Shown in pieces: positions 24,758 through 34,483 of a DNA stretch of 64,000 nt. The notes under the pieces are model-generated. The model saw nothing but the letters and a program-made list of their open reading frames with translations. It made no database searches and was not told where the DNA came from. The stretch covers positions 61,556-125,555 of the forward strand of contig SVFG01000001.1 in NCBI GenBank assembly GCA_015056975.1, given 5' to 3'. Within the stretch, counting starts at the first letter, position 1. Each line of letters begins with the position of its first letter. The stretch is from Lachnospiraceae bacterium (GTDB lineage: Bacteria; Bacillota; Clostridia; Lachnospirales; Lachnospiraceae). A program made the position numbers and the translations under genes.

Positions 24758-27700
24758 AAGAAGAGAACGATTTGCAGACCGTTTCCTGGCTGTATTGCTT
24801 TCGATAATGTTGCTGGTCGCAATGTTACCGAGGACCATATTGCCGGTAATGGCAGCAACAGACGGTCATCCTGATTCATTTACTGTATCAGTAACGGATG
24901 GGACAGATGCGATTGATGGAGTAAGTGTCACACTTAGTGCAAAAGAAGCGGAATGGAGTCTAAATTTGAATGTAATCACAGATGAGAACGGTGTGGCTGC
25001 ATTTGATACAGATGCTATTGAAACAGCATTAACAACTGCCGGTTTGGATGCAGGTACCATTGTGTATACTGCGACAAAAACAGGATATGAGAATGCAACA
25101 GGTGAAGTAGGAATAACCGTATCCAATTTGGCGTTAAATGCGGATGTCATTATGACGGAAATACAGGCTATTCCGACATTATTTACTGTATCAATAACGG
25201 ATGGGACAGATCCGATTGATGGAGTAAATGTCGCACTTAGTGCAAAAGAAGCGGAATGGAGTCTAAATTTGAATGTAATCACAGACGAGAACGGTGTGGC
25301 TGCATTTGATACAGATGCTATTGAAACAGCATTAACAACTGCCAGTTTGGATGCAGGTACCATTGTGTATACTGCGACAAAAACAGGATATGAGAATGCA
25401 ACAGGTGAAGTTGAAATAACAGTATCCAATTTGGCGTTAAATGCGGATGTCATTATGACGGAAACACAGGCTATTCCGACATTATTTACTGTATCAGTAA
25501 CGGATGGGACAGATCCGATTGATGGAGTAAATGTCGCACTTAGTGCAAAAGAAACAGAATGGAGTCTGAATTTGAATGCGCCTACAGATTCAAATGGTGT
25601 GGCGAAATTTGATACAGCTGATATTGAAACAGCATTAACAGCTGCCGATTTGGATACAGGTACCATTGTGTATACAGCGACAAAAGCAGGATATGAAAAT
25701 GCAACAGGTGAAATTGAAATAACAGTATCCAATTTGTCATTAAGTGCGGATGTCGTTATGACAGAAACGCAGTATACATTATCTGTAACTGTTACAGGAG
25801 ATGCAGTTGTAAAGTTAAATGATGTAGAACAAAATTCCATCACAGTAGCAGGGCAAGAGGAAGTGGCAGTGGTAATTACCCCGGCGTTAGGATATTATAT
25901 TTCTTCTGTATCCATTGGTGGCGTCGAGCAGGTTGTTACTGACGTAACTTGTTTTGAAACGGATATAGTTGTTAATGAAGATAATGAAGAAGTTGCGGTA
26001 ATTCTTGCTCAATATAGCTATCAGGTTACAGCATCAGAAACAGAGAATGGTAGTATTGGTTTAAGTGCGGCATTCGTTGATTATAACGGTTCGAGTACAG
26101 TAACTGTTACACCTAATACGGGATACTCGATCAAGTCTGTTAAGGTAAATGGTGTTGCTGTTGCAGATTTTACCGAGACAGATAATGATGGTGAGATTAC
26201 TTTTACAATCGACAATATTACAACGCATAAGACTGTGACAGCAGAGTTTGTGCAGACAGCAACCTGTTCCTTGAGTGACATTACAAGTTTATTCAATAAT
26301 GAAGCTGCTGTAAGAAAGGATGGAATGACGTTTATCTATGCAAATGGCGGCACAATCACATTTAGTACCGATAAAACAGGTATCAGAATTTACAATACAG
26401 AAGGACAATCTGTTGCTGGTGACGGTGTTACACAAACGTTCAATCTTACTCAATCAGTTACTATCTCTAAGATTCAGTTGAGATATAAAGCTGGTGAAGA
26501 GTTGGCAGAGAATTGGCATGATGTAACAGGGGTTTCCTCTGAGGCGACACTCAAATTGGTTATTGACGCAAGTAGCACAGATTCAACGATTACATCGGAT
26601 CAAAAGCATAGTAACAATTTCTATAATAATGATTTTAATGTGAGTATCACAGCAAAGGATGAAAATGATTATTCCGGAATCAAGAGTATAGAATACTTTG
26701 TTACAGATACAGCAATCGAACAGAATGTTAATTATGCGGATGTGAGCGAGGAAAGCAAGACACAAAGTGGTGTTCTTTATACATATACTGACACTATCAC
26801 TAGTGAACAGACGGGTACTGTTACTGTTGATGTAGAAGGTAACAAGAATAACAGTGATTATGTGTCAGTTTGGTTTAAAATAACGGACCGTGCGGGGAAT
26901 GTGGAGTATAAGAGAACAGAGTATTATTTGGTTAACTGCACAGCTCCGGTTTTGAATAGCGTAACAATAGACGGAAACGCACATAGTGAAGCAACAGCAG
27001 GTTACTATAGTAAGAGAACTGCTACAATTGTACTGACGGACAGGGCAAGTTCATTTAATTCAGATGCGGCAACTAATGGAATTAATATTGTTGCTAAAGA
27101 TGCCGAGGGGAATGACGTAACGATTAGCAAACCGGCCATGGTTCAATGGAGCAGTGCCGGCAATGTACATACAGCGACTGTTGTTTTTGAAACAAATGCA
27201 AAATACAAATGGGATATTTCATATGTAAATAAAGCGGGAAAAGCGCTGGATAAGACATCCGTTGTTAAAACGGGCGATAGAATTCATGAGTTTACGGTAG
27301 ATACAAAGGCTCCCACAGGTAATATTTCATATAGCATTGAGGATACTTGGAATAATTTGATATCCACGTTGACTTTTGGTGTATGGGATAAATACAGTAT
27401 CACAGCCACAGCCACAGCTGATGATGAGATATCAGAAATATATAATATTTTGTATTACAAGTCAAATGCAGATGCAGCGTTGACAGAAACAGATCTTGAG
27501 GAATTATATCAGCAGGGATGCTTTGGAACGGCTGTATATACAGTAAGTGCGGAAGAGAAGTTTGTGATTTATGCGCGTATTACAGATTATGCAGGTAATA
27601 CATTATACATTAGTACAGATGGTGCGATTGTTGATACTACAAACAGTAAAATTACCATCAATCCGGAACAGCCAAACCGCAATGGATTCTACAATAAGGA

Positions 27701-30700
27701 TGTTACAGTTAACGTTGTTGTAAGCGAAATGCTTGAGAATCATGATGTTTATTCCGGAATTAAGACCATTGATTATCGTGTAGAGAATGATGGTGTAAAG
27801 ACGCAGGAAGGCAATCTATACACATTTGCGGTAGAGAATCCTACCTATGAACAGTTGAAAGCTGAGTGGACCGGTTCAATTACGGTAAAGGCCGGAGTAG
27901 GAGAAGGACAAAATAACTCTGATAATGTAAGAGTCGTTATAACTGTTGTTGATAATGCAGGGAATGAATACAGTGAGGAGACAACACTTGCAATCAACGT
28001 TGATGAATTGAGTGCCTCAATTGAGATGGATGGGGAAGCAGGTAAAGTTGTTGATGGTCATGGTTACTTTGCTATGGCAGAAAGAACAGCGACTATCACA
28101 TTAAAAGACAGAGCTTCATCTTTCAATGCGGATGTAGCAACTGCAGGAATTGTAATCACAGCAGTTGATAAAGAGGGTAAGACTGTTAATAATGCATGCA
28201 GAATCAGCGATTGGACAAGTGTTGGAGACGTACATACTGCGACTGTAACATTTAAGGCGGATGCTATTTATGAATGGTCATTTAGCTATACAAATGATGC
28301 AGATAGCATTCTGGAGACAATTACAACAGGAACTTCAGTAACTCCATATTATTTTACGGTAGACAATACATTGCCCACCGGAACAGTAACGGTAAATAGC
28401 AGTACATGGGATAAATTGATAAATGTATTATCATTTGGATTATACAGTAATATTAAGGCAGAGGTATCTGCTACGGCTACGGATAACATTAGCCCGTTTG
28501 CAGTCGAATATTACAAGACAAGCAACCCTCTGGCAATGACAAAGGCGCAGCTTGATAATGTAACATTTGAAGAGTATGAAGATTTTAGCATTGAAACTGA
28601 CGAACAGTTTGTAGTTTATTTAAAGATTACAGACTACGCAGGTAACTATACATATGTTAGTTCAAATGGTTATATTGTGGATAAAGTAGCAAGTACCATA
28701 ACATTAACGCAATCCGAAGAAGATGCTTTATATAATGCAGCTTCTGATGTAAAGGTTGATGTAAATGTAGTAGCAACTGAGCCATATTCCGGAATCCAGT
28801 CAGTTGATTATTGGGTAGAGTGCGATGGAGTAAAAACACAAGAGCAAAATCTGTTTACCTTCAACGTTAAAGAACCGGCACAAGCAGAATTAGTGGCTAT
28901 TTGGGACGGTACAATTAGTGTAGACAAGACAAAGAACAATAGTTGTGATGTTGTTGTATATGTAAAAACTGTAGATAATGCGGGTAATGAAAGCATTGCA
29001 TCTATTGATCTGGATATAGATGCAACTGCTCCTAGTATTTCTGTTACATTTGACAATGGAAATGATAATAACGGCAATACCTATTTCAACGCACAAAGAG
29101 TTGCAACAGTAGTTATTACCGAAAGAGTTCATCATTTTGATGCAGGTGCAGCAACAGCAGGAATCGTAATTAATGCAGTTGATGCAGAAGGAAATGTAGT
29201 AGAAAATGCCTACACAATCAGCAATTGGAACACGGTAGAAAATGCAGAGGATCCTGATGCATCTACGCATACAGCGATTATTACATTTAGTAAAGATGCA
29301 AATTACACATGGTCTATTGCATATACCGATAAAGCAGGAAATGCGAATGTAGGTGTAACTACATTTGCAACTAATGGGACATCCGTTGCAGCGTTCGACT
29401 TTACTGTTGACACAACAAGTCCGACAGGAACCATAAAAGCGGTATCCGCAGAAGGAAGACAGACTGAGTGGAATGAATTAAGAAATGAGCTTATGTTTGG
29501 ATTCTGGTCAAAGGCAAGTATTACATTGTCAGGAACCTGTGATGATTTGACATCTGCTTTATTACAAAGTGTTGAGTATTACAAAGTTAAGTCAGCATCT
29601 GCAACTGATGGAACGACTGCACTTACAGCAGAACAATTAGATACAGTAACAAGCTGGACGGCGTTAACAGCAAACGTACAGTCTGATGATAACGGAACAT
29701 ATTATTCCTATGATGGATTGACAGTAAATTCTGATGAGCAGTTTGTTGTTTATGTGAAGCTTACTGACCTTGCAGGAAACTACACCTATATCAGCTCCAA
29801 CGGACTGATTGTAGATCACAGGGCACCCATAGAAGAGGTAATTGCTTCAGAAGTTATCCTTACACCGGAGCAATCAGCCAGTGGAATTTACAATGGTAAT
29901 GTGAATATTGCCGTAAAGGTAACAGATCCGTTGATTAATGGAACTTATTCGGGTATCAGTTCCATTACATACAAAGTGTTTAATATGGGAGTGGAAACGC
30001 AGTCAGGTGATTTGTTTGTATTCAATAATGCAAGTCCCAAACAAAGTGATTTGGTACAGACCTGGGCCGGTTCAATTGTAGTTAACGGTAGCTTGAACAA
30101 CAGCAATGATGTCAGGGTTGTTGTCTATGCAAAGGATAATTCCCAGAATACATCGGAAAAGGATGTGACAATCAAAATTGATACAACGGCTCCGGTAATT
30201 GACATTTCCTATGATAATAATGTTGCTGATAACGAAAAGCTTTTCAAGGAAAACAGAACAGCTACGGTTGTTGTTACCGAGCGTAACTTCGATCCACAGG
30301 CAGTAAATGTAACAATTACCAACACAGATGGAGTGGTACCGACAATCGGCGGATGGACAAAGATTGAAGGCACAGGAAATCAGGATAATACAAAGTGGAT
30401 GGCAAATATCGTATATAGTGCGGATGGAGATTACACCTTCGATATTGCATATACAGATATGGCAGGAAATGCATGCACAAGTATTGCTTACGGCAACAGT
30501 GTTGCAGCTACAGAGTTTACAGTAGATAAGACACTTCCTGTAATTTCCGTAGCTTATGACAATAATGCGGAGAAGAATGGCAATTTCTTCGCAGCAGAGA
30601 GAACAGCAACCATAACAATTACAGAGCATAACTTTGATGTGAACAGAGTTGTATTCACACAGAAAGCATCATTGGATGGTAAGAATATTACGATACCTGC

Positions 30701-32078
30701 CGTTTCATGGGCTGATAACGGAGATATACATATTGCGACTATCGTATATAGTGCAGATGGAGATTATTCATTTGATATTACCATGACAGATATGGCAGGC
30801 AATGAAAGCGAAGAAGCAGACTATGGAAATAGTGTTGCGGGCAAAGTGTTTGTTGTAGATAAGACTATTGATAAGCCGTCAGTCACTGGTGTTGAAAACG
30901 GTAAGGCATACACGGGAGATGTGATTCCGACCATTTCATTTGATGATGTGAACTATGATTCATATGAAATAAGTTTAGTACGTACCCGAATGGGTGACAA
31001 GAATGTTAATGTTAAGGAAGCATTTATTGGTGCTATCACAGAGCAGGAACAGGGTGGTTCAGGAACATTTGATACATTTAAAAAGGTTGTTGAAAACGAC
31101 GGAATTTACACCTTGACAGTTAAAATGACTGATAAAGCCGGTAATGAAGCAGTTGAAGAGGTAACATTTACGGTAAACCGCTTTGGTTCTGTATATGTAT
31201 ATAGTGATTATCTTGTATCCTTAATAAAGGATGGAGGTCAGTATATTACCCGTGCCGGAGAAAATGCTACTGCAATTGCCCAAGATTTAGTTATCACAGA
31301 GTATAATGCCGGCAAATTACTTAATGATTCGTTAAGCATCCTGATTACTCGTGACGGAAAAGCATTAGATGTTGACTTTGATGTAAATGCATCAGGTGCA
31401 AATGCAGAAGCAAGTGACAGCGGTTGGTATGAGTATGTGTACACAATCAAGGCATCTAACTTTGCAGAAGACGGTGCTTATAAGATTTCACTATTATCTG
31501 CATATGCTACTGCCGATTCAGAAAGTAATGAATCGACAAGTGTACCGGAGAACTCTATTGACGAAAAGGGCAATCAGATTCTTGATACGATGAATTTTAT
31601 GGTTGATACCACTGCACCGGAAATCAGAAACATTATCAATCTTGATAGCAGTAACGGAATCGTAGATGAAGAAAAGATTAGTGATGAGGGACTTAAAGTA
31701 TCCTATACAATCGTGGATGTAGGCGGATTAAAATCAGTTGATATTCTGTTAAATGGTAAGGTACATCAGACCATTACGGAATTTGGTGACAGTGCGTTTA
31801 ACTACAACGGAAGCTTCTTTATTCCGGAAGACACAAAGACACAGACAGTACAGATTGTTGTTACGGATATTGCAGGCAATGTAACGGATACTTCATCAGA
31901 ATATTTCGATACAAAGGGTGTTTATGTATTTAACAATGAAGTCCTTGTATCTAGAAATTTCTGGGTACGTTTCGTTAACAATCCGGCAATGCTTTGGGGT
32001 ACAGTCGGCGGAACTACTGCAGCATTGGGAGCAGTAGGCTATGCATTAACAGTAAGACGTAAAAGAAGAGTGAAATAA
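24750..32078 (+). CDS. Giant Ig-like surface protein (2442 residues)
   Basis: A signal peptide (residues 1-35, cut near VMAA) is followed by three tandem 101-residue modules of carboxypeptidase-regulatory-like type (VTDGTDxIDGVxVxLSAKE...), then two FIVAR/Big-like beta modules (about 345-500). A long series of Ig-like modules follows (about 600-2390), each with a YSGIxSIxY strand, a DxAGN turn and a VDxTxPTGTI or TAPxI start. A single C-terminal membrane span (about 2408-2428) ends in RRKRRVK, so it is anchored with a long stalk outside. There is no LPXTG motif. It overlaps the four-span protein gene by 8 bases and ends before a hairpin. In this setting it may reach target cells or shield the secretion machine (inference). 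Confidence 0.8.
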   Translation: MSRRRERFADRFLAVLLSIMLLVAMLPRTILPVMAATDGHPDSFTVSVTDGTDAIDGVSVTLSAKEAEWSLNLNVITDENGVAAFDTDAIETALTTAGLDAGTIVYTATKTGYENATGEVGITVSNLALNADVIMTEIQAIPTLFTVSITDGTDPIDGVNVALSAKEAEWSLNLNVITDENGVAAFDTDAIETALTTASLDAGTIVYTATKTGYENATGEVEITVSNLALNADVIMTETQAIPTLFTVSVTDGTDPIDGVNVALSAKETEWSLNLNAPTDSNGVAKFDTADIETALTAADLDTGTIVYTATKAGYENATGEIEITVSNLSLSADVVMTETQYTLSVTVTGDAVVKLNDVEQNSITVAGQEEVAVVITPALGYYISSVSIGGVEQVVTDVTCFETDIVVNEDNEEVAVILAQYSYQVTASETENGSIGLSAAFVDYNGSSTVTVTPNTGYSIKSVKVNGVAVADFTETDNDGEITFTIDNITTHKTVTAEFVQTATCSLSDITSLFNNEAAVRKDGMTFIYANGGTITFSTDKTGIRIYNTEGQSVAGDGVTQTFNLTQSVTISKIQLRYKAGEELAENWHDVTGVSSEATLKLVIDASSTDSTITSDQKHSNNFYNNDFNVSITAKDENDYSGIKSIEYFVTDTAIEQNVNYADVSEESKTQSGVLYTYTDTITSEQTGTVTVDVEGNKNNSDYVSVWFKITDRAGNVEYKRTEYYLVNCTAPVLNSVTIDGNAHSEATAGYYSKRTATIVLTDRASSFNSDAATNGINIVAKDAEGNDVTISKPAMVQWSSAGNVHTATVVFETNAKYKWDISYVNKAGKALDKTSVVKTGDRIHEFTVDTKAPTGNISYSIEDTWNNLISTLTFGVWDKYSITATATADDEISEIYNILYYKSNADAALTETDLEELYQQGCFGTAVYTVSAEEKFVIYARITDYAGNTLYISTDGAIVDTTNSKITINPEQPNRNGFYNKDVTVNVVVSEMLENHDVYSGIKTIDYRVENDGVKTQEGNLYTFAVENPTYEQLKAEWTGSITVKAGVGEGQNNSDNVRVVITVVDNAGNEYSEETTLAINVDELSASIEMDGEAGKVVDGHGYFAMAERTATITLKDRASSFNADVATAGIVITAVDKEGKTVNNACRISDWTSVGDVHTATVTFKADAIYEWSFSYTNDADSILETITTGTSVTPYYFTVDNTLPTGTVTVNSSTWDKLINVLSFGLYSNIKAEVSATATDNISPFAVEYYKTSNPLAMTKAQLDNVTFEEYEDFSIETDEQFVVYLKITDYAGNYTYVSSNGYIVDKVASTITLTQSEEDALYNAASDVKVDVNVVATEPYSGIQSVDYWVECDGVKTQEQNLFTFNVKEPAQAELVAIWDGTISVDKTKNNSCDVVVYVKTVDNAGNESIASIDLDIDATAPSISVTFDNGNDNNGNTYFNAQRVATVVITERVHHFDAGAATAGIVINAVDAEGNVVENAYTISNWNTVENAEDPDASTHTAIITFSKDANYTWSIAYTDKAGNANVGVTTFATNGTSVAAFDFTVDTTSPTGTIKAVSAEGRQTEWNELRNELMFGFWSKASITLSGTCDDLTSALLQSVEYYKVKSASATDGTTALTAEQLDTVTSWTALTANVQSDDNGTYYSYDGLTVNSDEQFVVYVKLTDLAGNYTYISSNGLIVDHRAPIEEVIASEVILTPEQSASGIYNGNVNIAVKVTDPLINGTYSGISSITYKVFNMGVETQSGDLFVFNNASPKQSDLVQTWAGSIVVNGSLNNSNDVRVVVYAKDNSQNTSEKDVTIKIDTTAPVIDISYDNNVADNEKLFKENRTATVVVTERNFDPQAVNVTITNTDGVVPTIGGWTKIEGTGNQDNTKWMANIVYSADGDYTFDIAYTDMAGNACTSIAYGNSVAATEFTVDKTLPVISVAYDNNAEKNGNFFAAERTATITITEHNFDVNRVVFTQKASLDGKNITIPAVSWADNGDIHIATIVYSADGDYSFDITMTDMAGNESEEADYGNSVAGKVFVVDKTIDKPSVTGVENGKAYTGDVIPTISFDDVNYDSYEISLVRTRMGDKNVNVKEAFIGAITEQEQGGSGTFDTFKKVVENDGIYTLTVKMTDKAGNEAVEEVTFTVNRFGSVYVYSDYLVSLIKDGGQYITRAGENATAIAQDLVITEYNAGKLLNDSLSILITRDGKALDVDFDVNASGANAEASDSGWYEYVYTIKASNFAEDGAYKISLLSAYATADSESNESTSVPENSIDEKGNQILDTMNFMVDTTAPEIRNIINLDSSNGIVDEEKISDEGLKVSYTIVDVGGLKSVDILLNGKVHQTITEFGDSAFNYNGSFFIPEDTKTQTVQIVVTDIAGNVTDTSSEYFDTKGVYVFNNEVLVSRNFWVRFVNNPAMLWGTVGGTTAALGAVGYALTVRRKRRVK
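24879..25772 (+). repeat. Three tandem 303-bp coding repeats
   Basis: Units begin at 24879, 25182 and 25485. Units 1 and 2 are nearly identical in DNA; unit 3 matches well at its start and end and diverges in the middle. Each encodes a 101-residue extracellular beta module. This is recent in-frame expansion that can vary in number. Confidence 0.88.
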
Positions 32079-32100
32079 GAAATAATAGTTTTCTGATTGG

Positions 32101-32132
32101 TTTTCCTACGCAACGTATGTTGCGTAGGAAAA
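32101..32132. other. Perfect 14-bp hairpin between two operon halves
   Basis: TTTTCCTACGCAAC and GTTGCGTAGGAAAA are separated by GTAT, 22 bases after the stop of the giant gene. No T-run follows on either strand, so it is not a classical terminator. It could be an RNA stabiliser, a processing site or a partial terminator tuning expression of the secretion genes downstream. Confidence 0.6.
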
Positions 32133-32213
32133 CGGAAACTATTTGTCAGACGTAGAAATTTAAAGCTATTAAGTTTGTACTTGTGACAAATAGAACAAGA
32201 GAGAAGGTACAAT

Positions 32214-33134
32214 ATGTATACACTTAAAGACAATGACGTAATAAGAGAAATCGTTTGTGGGAATAATTTTGAATATGTGTTAGAGGACAACAGTTACTTT
32301 GTAAATACTGATTATAAAGTGTTACAGAGTCAAACAAACGGTATTTTTATACAGTGTATGAAGATGACGAGAAATGGGAAGACGGATTTGTATTATATTA
32401 CAAATGATTATCGTCCGATGTCATCTATGTTTGTGGGAATAACTGCAGACTTACTGATTGCTGTGGTTGTGAATCTTTTTGCAAGTGTTATAGAAGTAAG
32501 GAACAATGGCTTTCTTGCATGCCAATGTATAGATTTATCTTGGGATAAGATTTTTGTTGAGCAAAATACACTTAAGGTAAAATTGGTATATCTTCCGCTA
32601 AGTGTGAAAGCATTTGACAGTTATGCAGAATTTGAGAGCGAGCTTCGCTCCAGCATTGTTAAATTGATAAATAAAGTTATTGTTGAGACCAATGAACGTT
32701 TAAATCAGTTTGTACAGGATTTGTGCAACGGTTCTTTATCAATAGAGGATGTATATAATCGTTCGAGAAGTGTAGGCACGCCATCTATTCCAAAGAGAGA
32801 GGAAAACAGAACTCCTGCGCCGGTCAATAATGCAAGCGGTACGATAAAACTCGTGGCAATGAATGCGCCGGGGCATTTTGAGTTACCAATAGACAGTGCA
32901 GATATACTGATCGGCAAGAAACAGGAAATGGTTGATAAAGTTATATTATTTAACAACATGATAAGTCGTAAGCACTGTAGAATTACATGCGTAAACGGCA
33001 TTTACTTCATATCAGATGAAGGAAGTGCTAACGGAACATTTGTCAATGGGGCAAGAGTTGCACAGGGACAGCGTTGTCAGATAAACAGAGGCGACATTAT
33101 TCGCTTAGCAAATAGTGATTTTCAGATTGTGTAA
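32214..33134 (+). CDS. FHA-domain protein, second copy
   Basis: In this 306-residue protein, residues 1-170 have the same layout as the N-terminal domain of the FHA protein at 20149 (DUF6382-like; compare VKLVYLPLSV with VQFIYLPMVK). A short Pro/Thr linker follows, and an FHA domain occupies about 208-306. The FHA core residues are present in ISRKHCRI and DEGSANGTFVNG. Unlike the first copy there is no T-x-x-L array. It opens the second half of the locus, just before the ParA-like, EsaB and EssC genes, so it probably links phosphorylated partners to the secretion ATPase (inference). An AGAAGG-type ribosome site lies upstream. Confidence 0.78.
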   Translation: MYTLKDNDVIREIVCGNNFEYVLEDNSYFVNTDYKVLQSQTNGIFIQCMKMTRNGKTDLYYITNDYRPMSSMFVGITADLLIAVVVNLFASVIEVRNNGFLACQCIDLSWDKIFVEQNTLKVKLVYLPLSVKAFDSYAEFESELRSSIVKLINKVIVETNERLNQFVQDLCNGSLSIEDVYNRSRSVGTPSIPKREENRTPAPVNNASGTIKLVAMNAPGHFELPIDSADILIGKKQEMVDKVILFNNMISRKHCRITCVNGIYFISDEGSANGTFVNGARVAQGQRCQINRGDIIRLANSDFQIV

Positions 33135-33146
33135 AGAGGTGTCAAG

Positions 33147-34205
33147 ATGGCAAAACCAAGAGTGATAATCGCAGATGAAGATGCAAATTATATAATTCCG
33201 TTGCAATTTAAATTTGTAAGTGACTTTTTTAATAAAATAGAGCTCGAGATTATCTCGGACAAGGAATATTTTGATGAATTTTTCTCCAGACCTCAAAATG
33301 CGGAGATATTGATTGTGTCTGATGAGTTATATGATTCTTCGCTTCAGAGACATAACATTGCAAATGTATTTGTGATGATGGAACAGTTTGATGAAGCCGG
33401 AACCGGAGATTTAAGTGTAAATCGATTGTTTAAGTATACGAGTATAAAAGAAATTTTTAATGAGATTGTTGGGAAAAGTGCATCTGCGCTAAGTGTAGCG
33501 GATATAGAGAAGAAAGAAACGCAGATAGTTTTGGTTACATCTGCTGCGGGAGGTGTAGGAAAAACAACAGTAGCAATGGGAATTGCTGCGAGTCTGAGTA
33601 AAAATTATAAAAGAGTGTTATATATAAATGCTTCGAGATTACAGGTATATCAGCATATGTTGGATAATTATTCGGCAATTACGGCATCTGATGTGTATAC
33701 AAAGCTCGCATCATCATCCCAAGATATATATGGAAATATAAAGCATGTAATAAGAAAAGAGGCCTTTAGTTATTTGCCGCCATTTAAAGCGTCATTAATG
33801 TCATTAGGATTAAGCTATTCTGTATACGAAAATATAATTCTCTCAGCGAAGAAAAGTGAGGATTTTGATTATATTATTGTTGATACGGATACAACATTTG
33901 ATGAGGATAAAGCTACGTTATTGAATATTGCCGATAAGGTTGTGATTGTTACGAAGCAAACGTTGGCTTCTGTTCTTGCAACGAATATATTGGTTAGCAA
34001 CATTAATGGTATTGGTGCAGAGAAATATAGTTTTATTTGTAATGATTTTGAGAAGGAAGATAGTAATGCACTGATAAGTCCTAACGTAGCCCTTAAGTTT
34101 ACTGTAGGAGATTATGTAGAACATTTTTTACATTGTGAAGGGATGAAGCCAAATGAGTTGGCGGCGGAAAGTAGTATTCAAAGGGTTTCATTCCTGATTA
34201 TGTAA
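33147..34205 (+). CDS. MinD/ParA-like P-loop ATPase with receiver-like N terminus
   Basis: In this 352-residue protein, residues 1-115 look like a degenerate response-regulator fold (RVIIADEDANYI, ILIVSDELYD), as in CpaE/TadZ proteins. The ATPase follows, with a deviant Walker A (TSAAGGVGKTT, about 131-141) and a DYIIVDTDT Walker B region. CpaE-type ATPases place secretion or pilus machines at particular cell positions, and MinD-like proteins also accompany some type VII loci (EspI-like). It lies 12 bases after the FHA gene and 11 bases before esaB. A role in positioning or regulating the EssC machine is inferred. Confidence 0.8.
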   Translation: MAKPRVIIADEDANYIIPLQFKFVSDFFNKIELEIISDKEYFDEFFSRPQNAEILIVSDELYDSSLQRHNIANVFVMMEQFDEAGTGDLSVNRLFKYTSIKEIFNEIVGKSASALSVADIEKKETQIVLVTSAAGGVGKTTVAMGIAASLSKNYKRVLYINASRLQVYQHMLDNYSAITASDVYTKLASSSQDIYGNIKHVIRKEAFSYLPPFKASLMSLGLSYSVYENIILSAKKSEDFDYIIVDTDTTFDEDKATLLNIADKVVIVTKQTLASVLATNILVSNINGIGAEKYSFICNDFEKEDSNALISPNVALKFTVGDYVEHFLHCEGMKPNELAAESSIQRVSFLIM

Positions 34206-34216
34206 GGAGGTTTAAG

Positions 34217-34471
34217 ATGAACAAAGAATCCGCAATTATTATTTTTAATATTGTGAAGAGAAATTTTTCGGTGGATCTTGAAGTCCCATTGGATATATCT
34301 GCAAATGACCTTGTCAACGGGTTGAATATAGCTTATGAATTAGGCATTGATACATCTGACATTAAGAATTGTTACTTAAAAGCGGAAAATCCAATTGCGT
34401 TGCTTAAGGGAAATAAAGCATTAGCAGATTTTGGGCTGAGAAATGGTAGTGTAATTAATTTTACAGAATAA
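34217..34471 (+). CDS. esaB: EsaB/YukD-type ubiquitin-like protein
   Basis: At 84 residues it has the size and beta-grasp pattern of YukD/EsaB: an N-terminal strand pair, DISANDLVNGLNIAYELG as the main helix, and a final LADFGLRNGSVINFTE. EsaB proteins are small cytosolic parts of Firmicutes type VII secretion systems and usually sit next to essC, as here (12 bases before it). AAGGAGG precedes the ATG. This and EssC are the strongest markers for the system type. Confidence 0.85.
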   Translation: MNKESAIIIFNIVKRNFSVDLEVPLDISANDLVNGLNIAYELGIDTSDIKNCYLKAENPIALLKGNKALADFGLRNGSVINFTE

Positions 34472-34483
34472 GGAGAGGGAAAG

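Noticed and set aside
24879-25772. CRISPR array.
   Set aside because: The repeats are 303 bp, adjacent, coding and in frame. No short spaced repeats occur anywhere in the window.
24866-25843. A long open frame on the minus strand inside the giant surface-protein gene.
   Set aside because: It mirrors the tandem 303-bp coding repeats, has no ribosome site and encodes a low-complexity Ser/Val protein. The plus-strand gene is clearly real.
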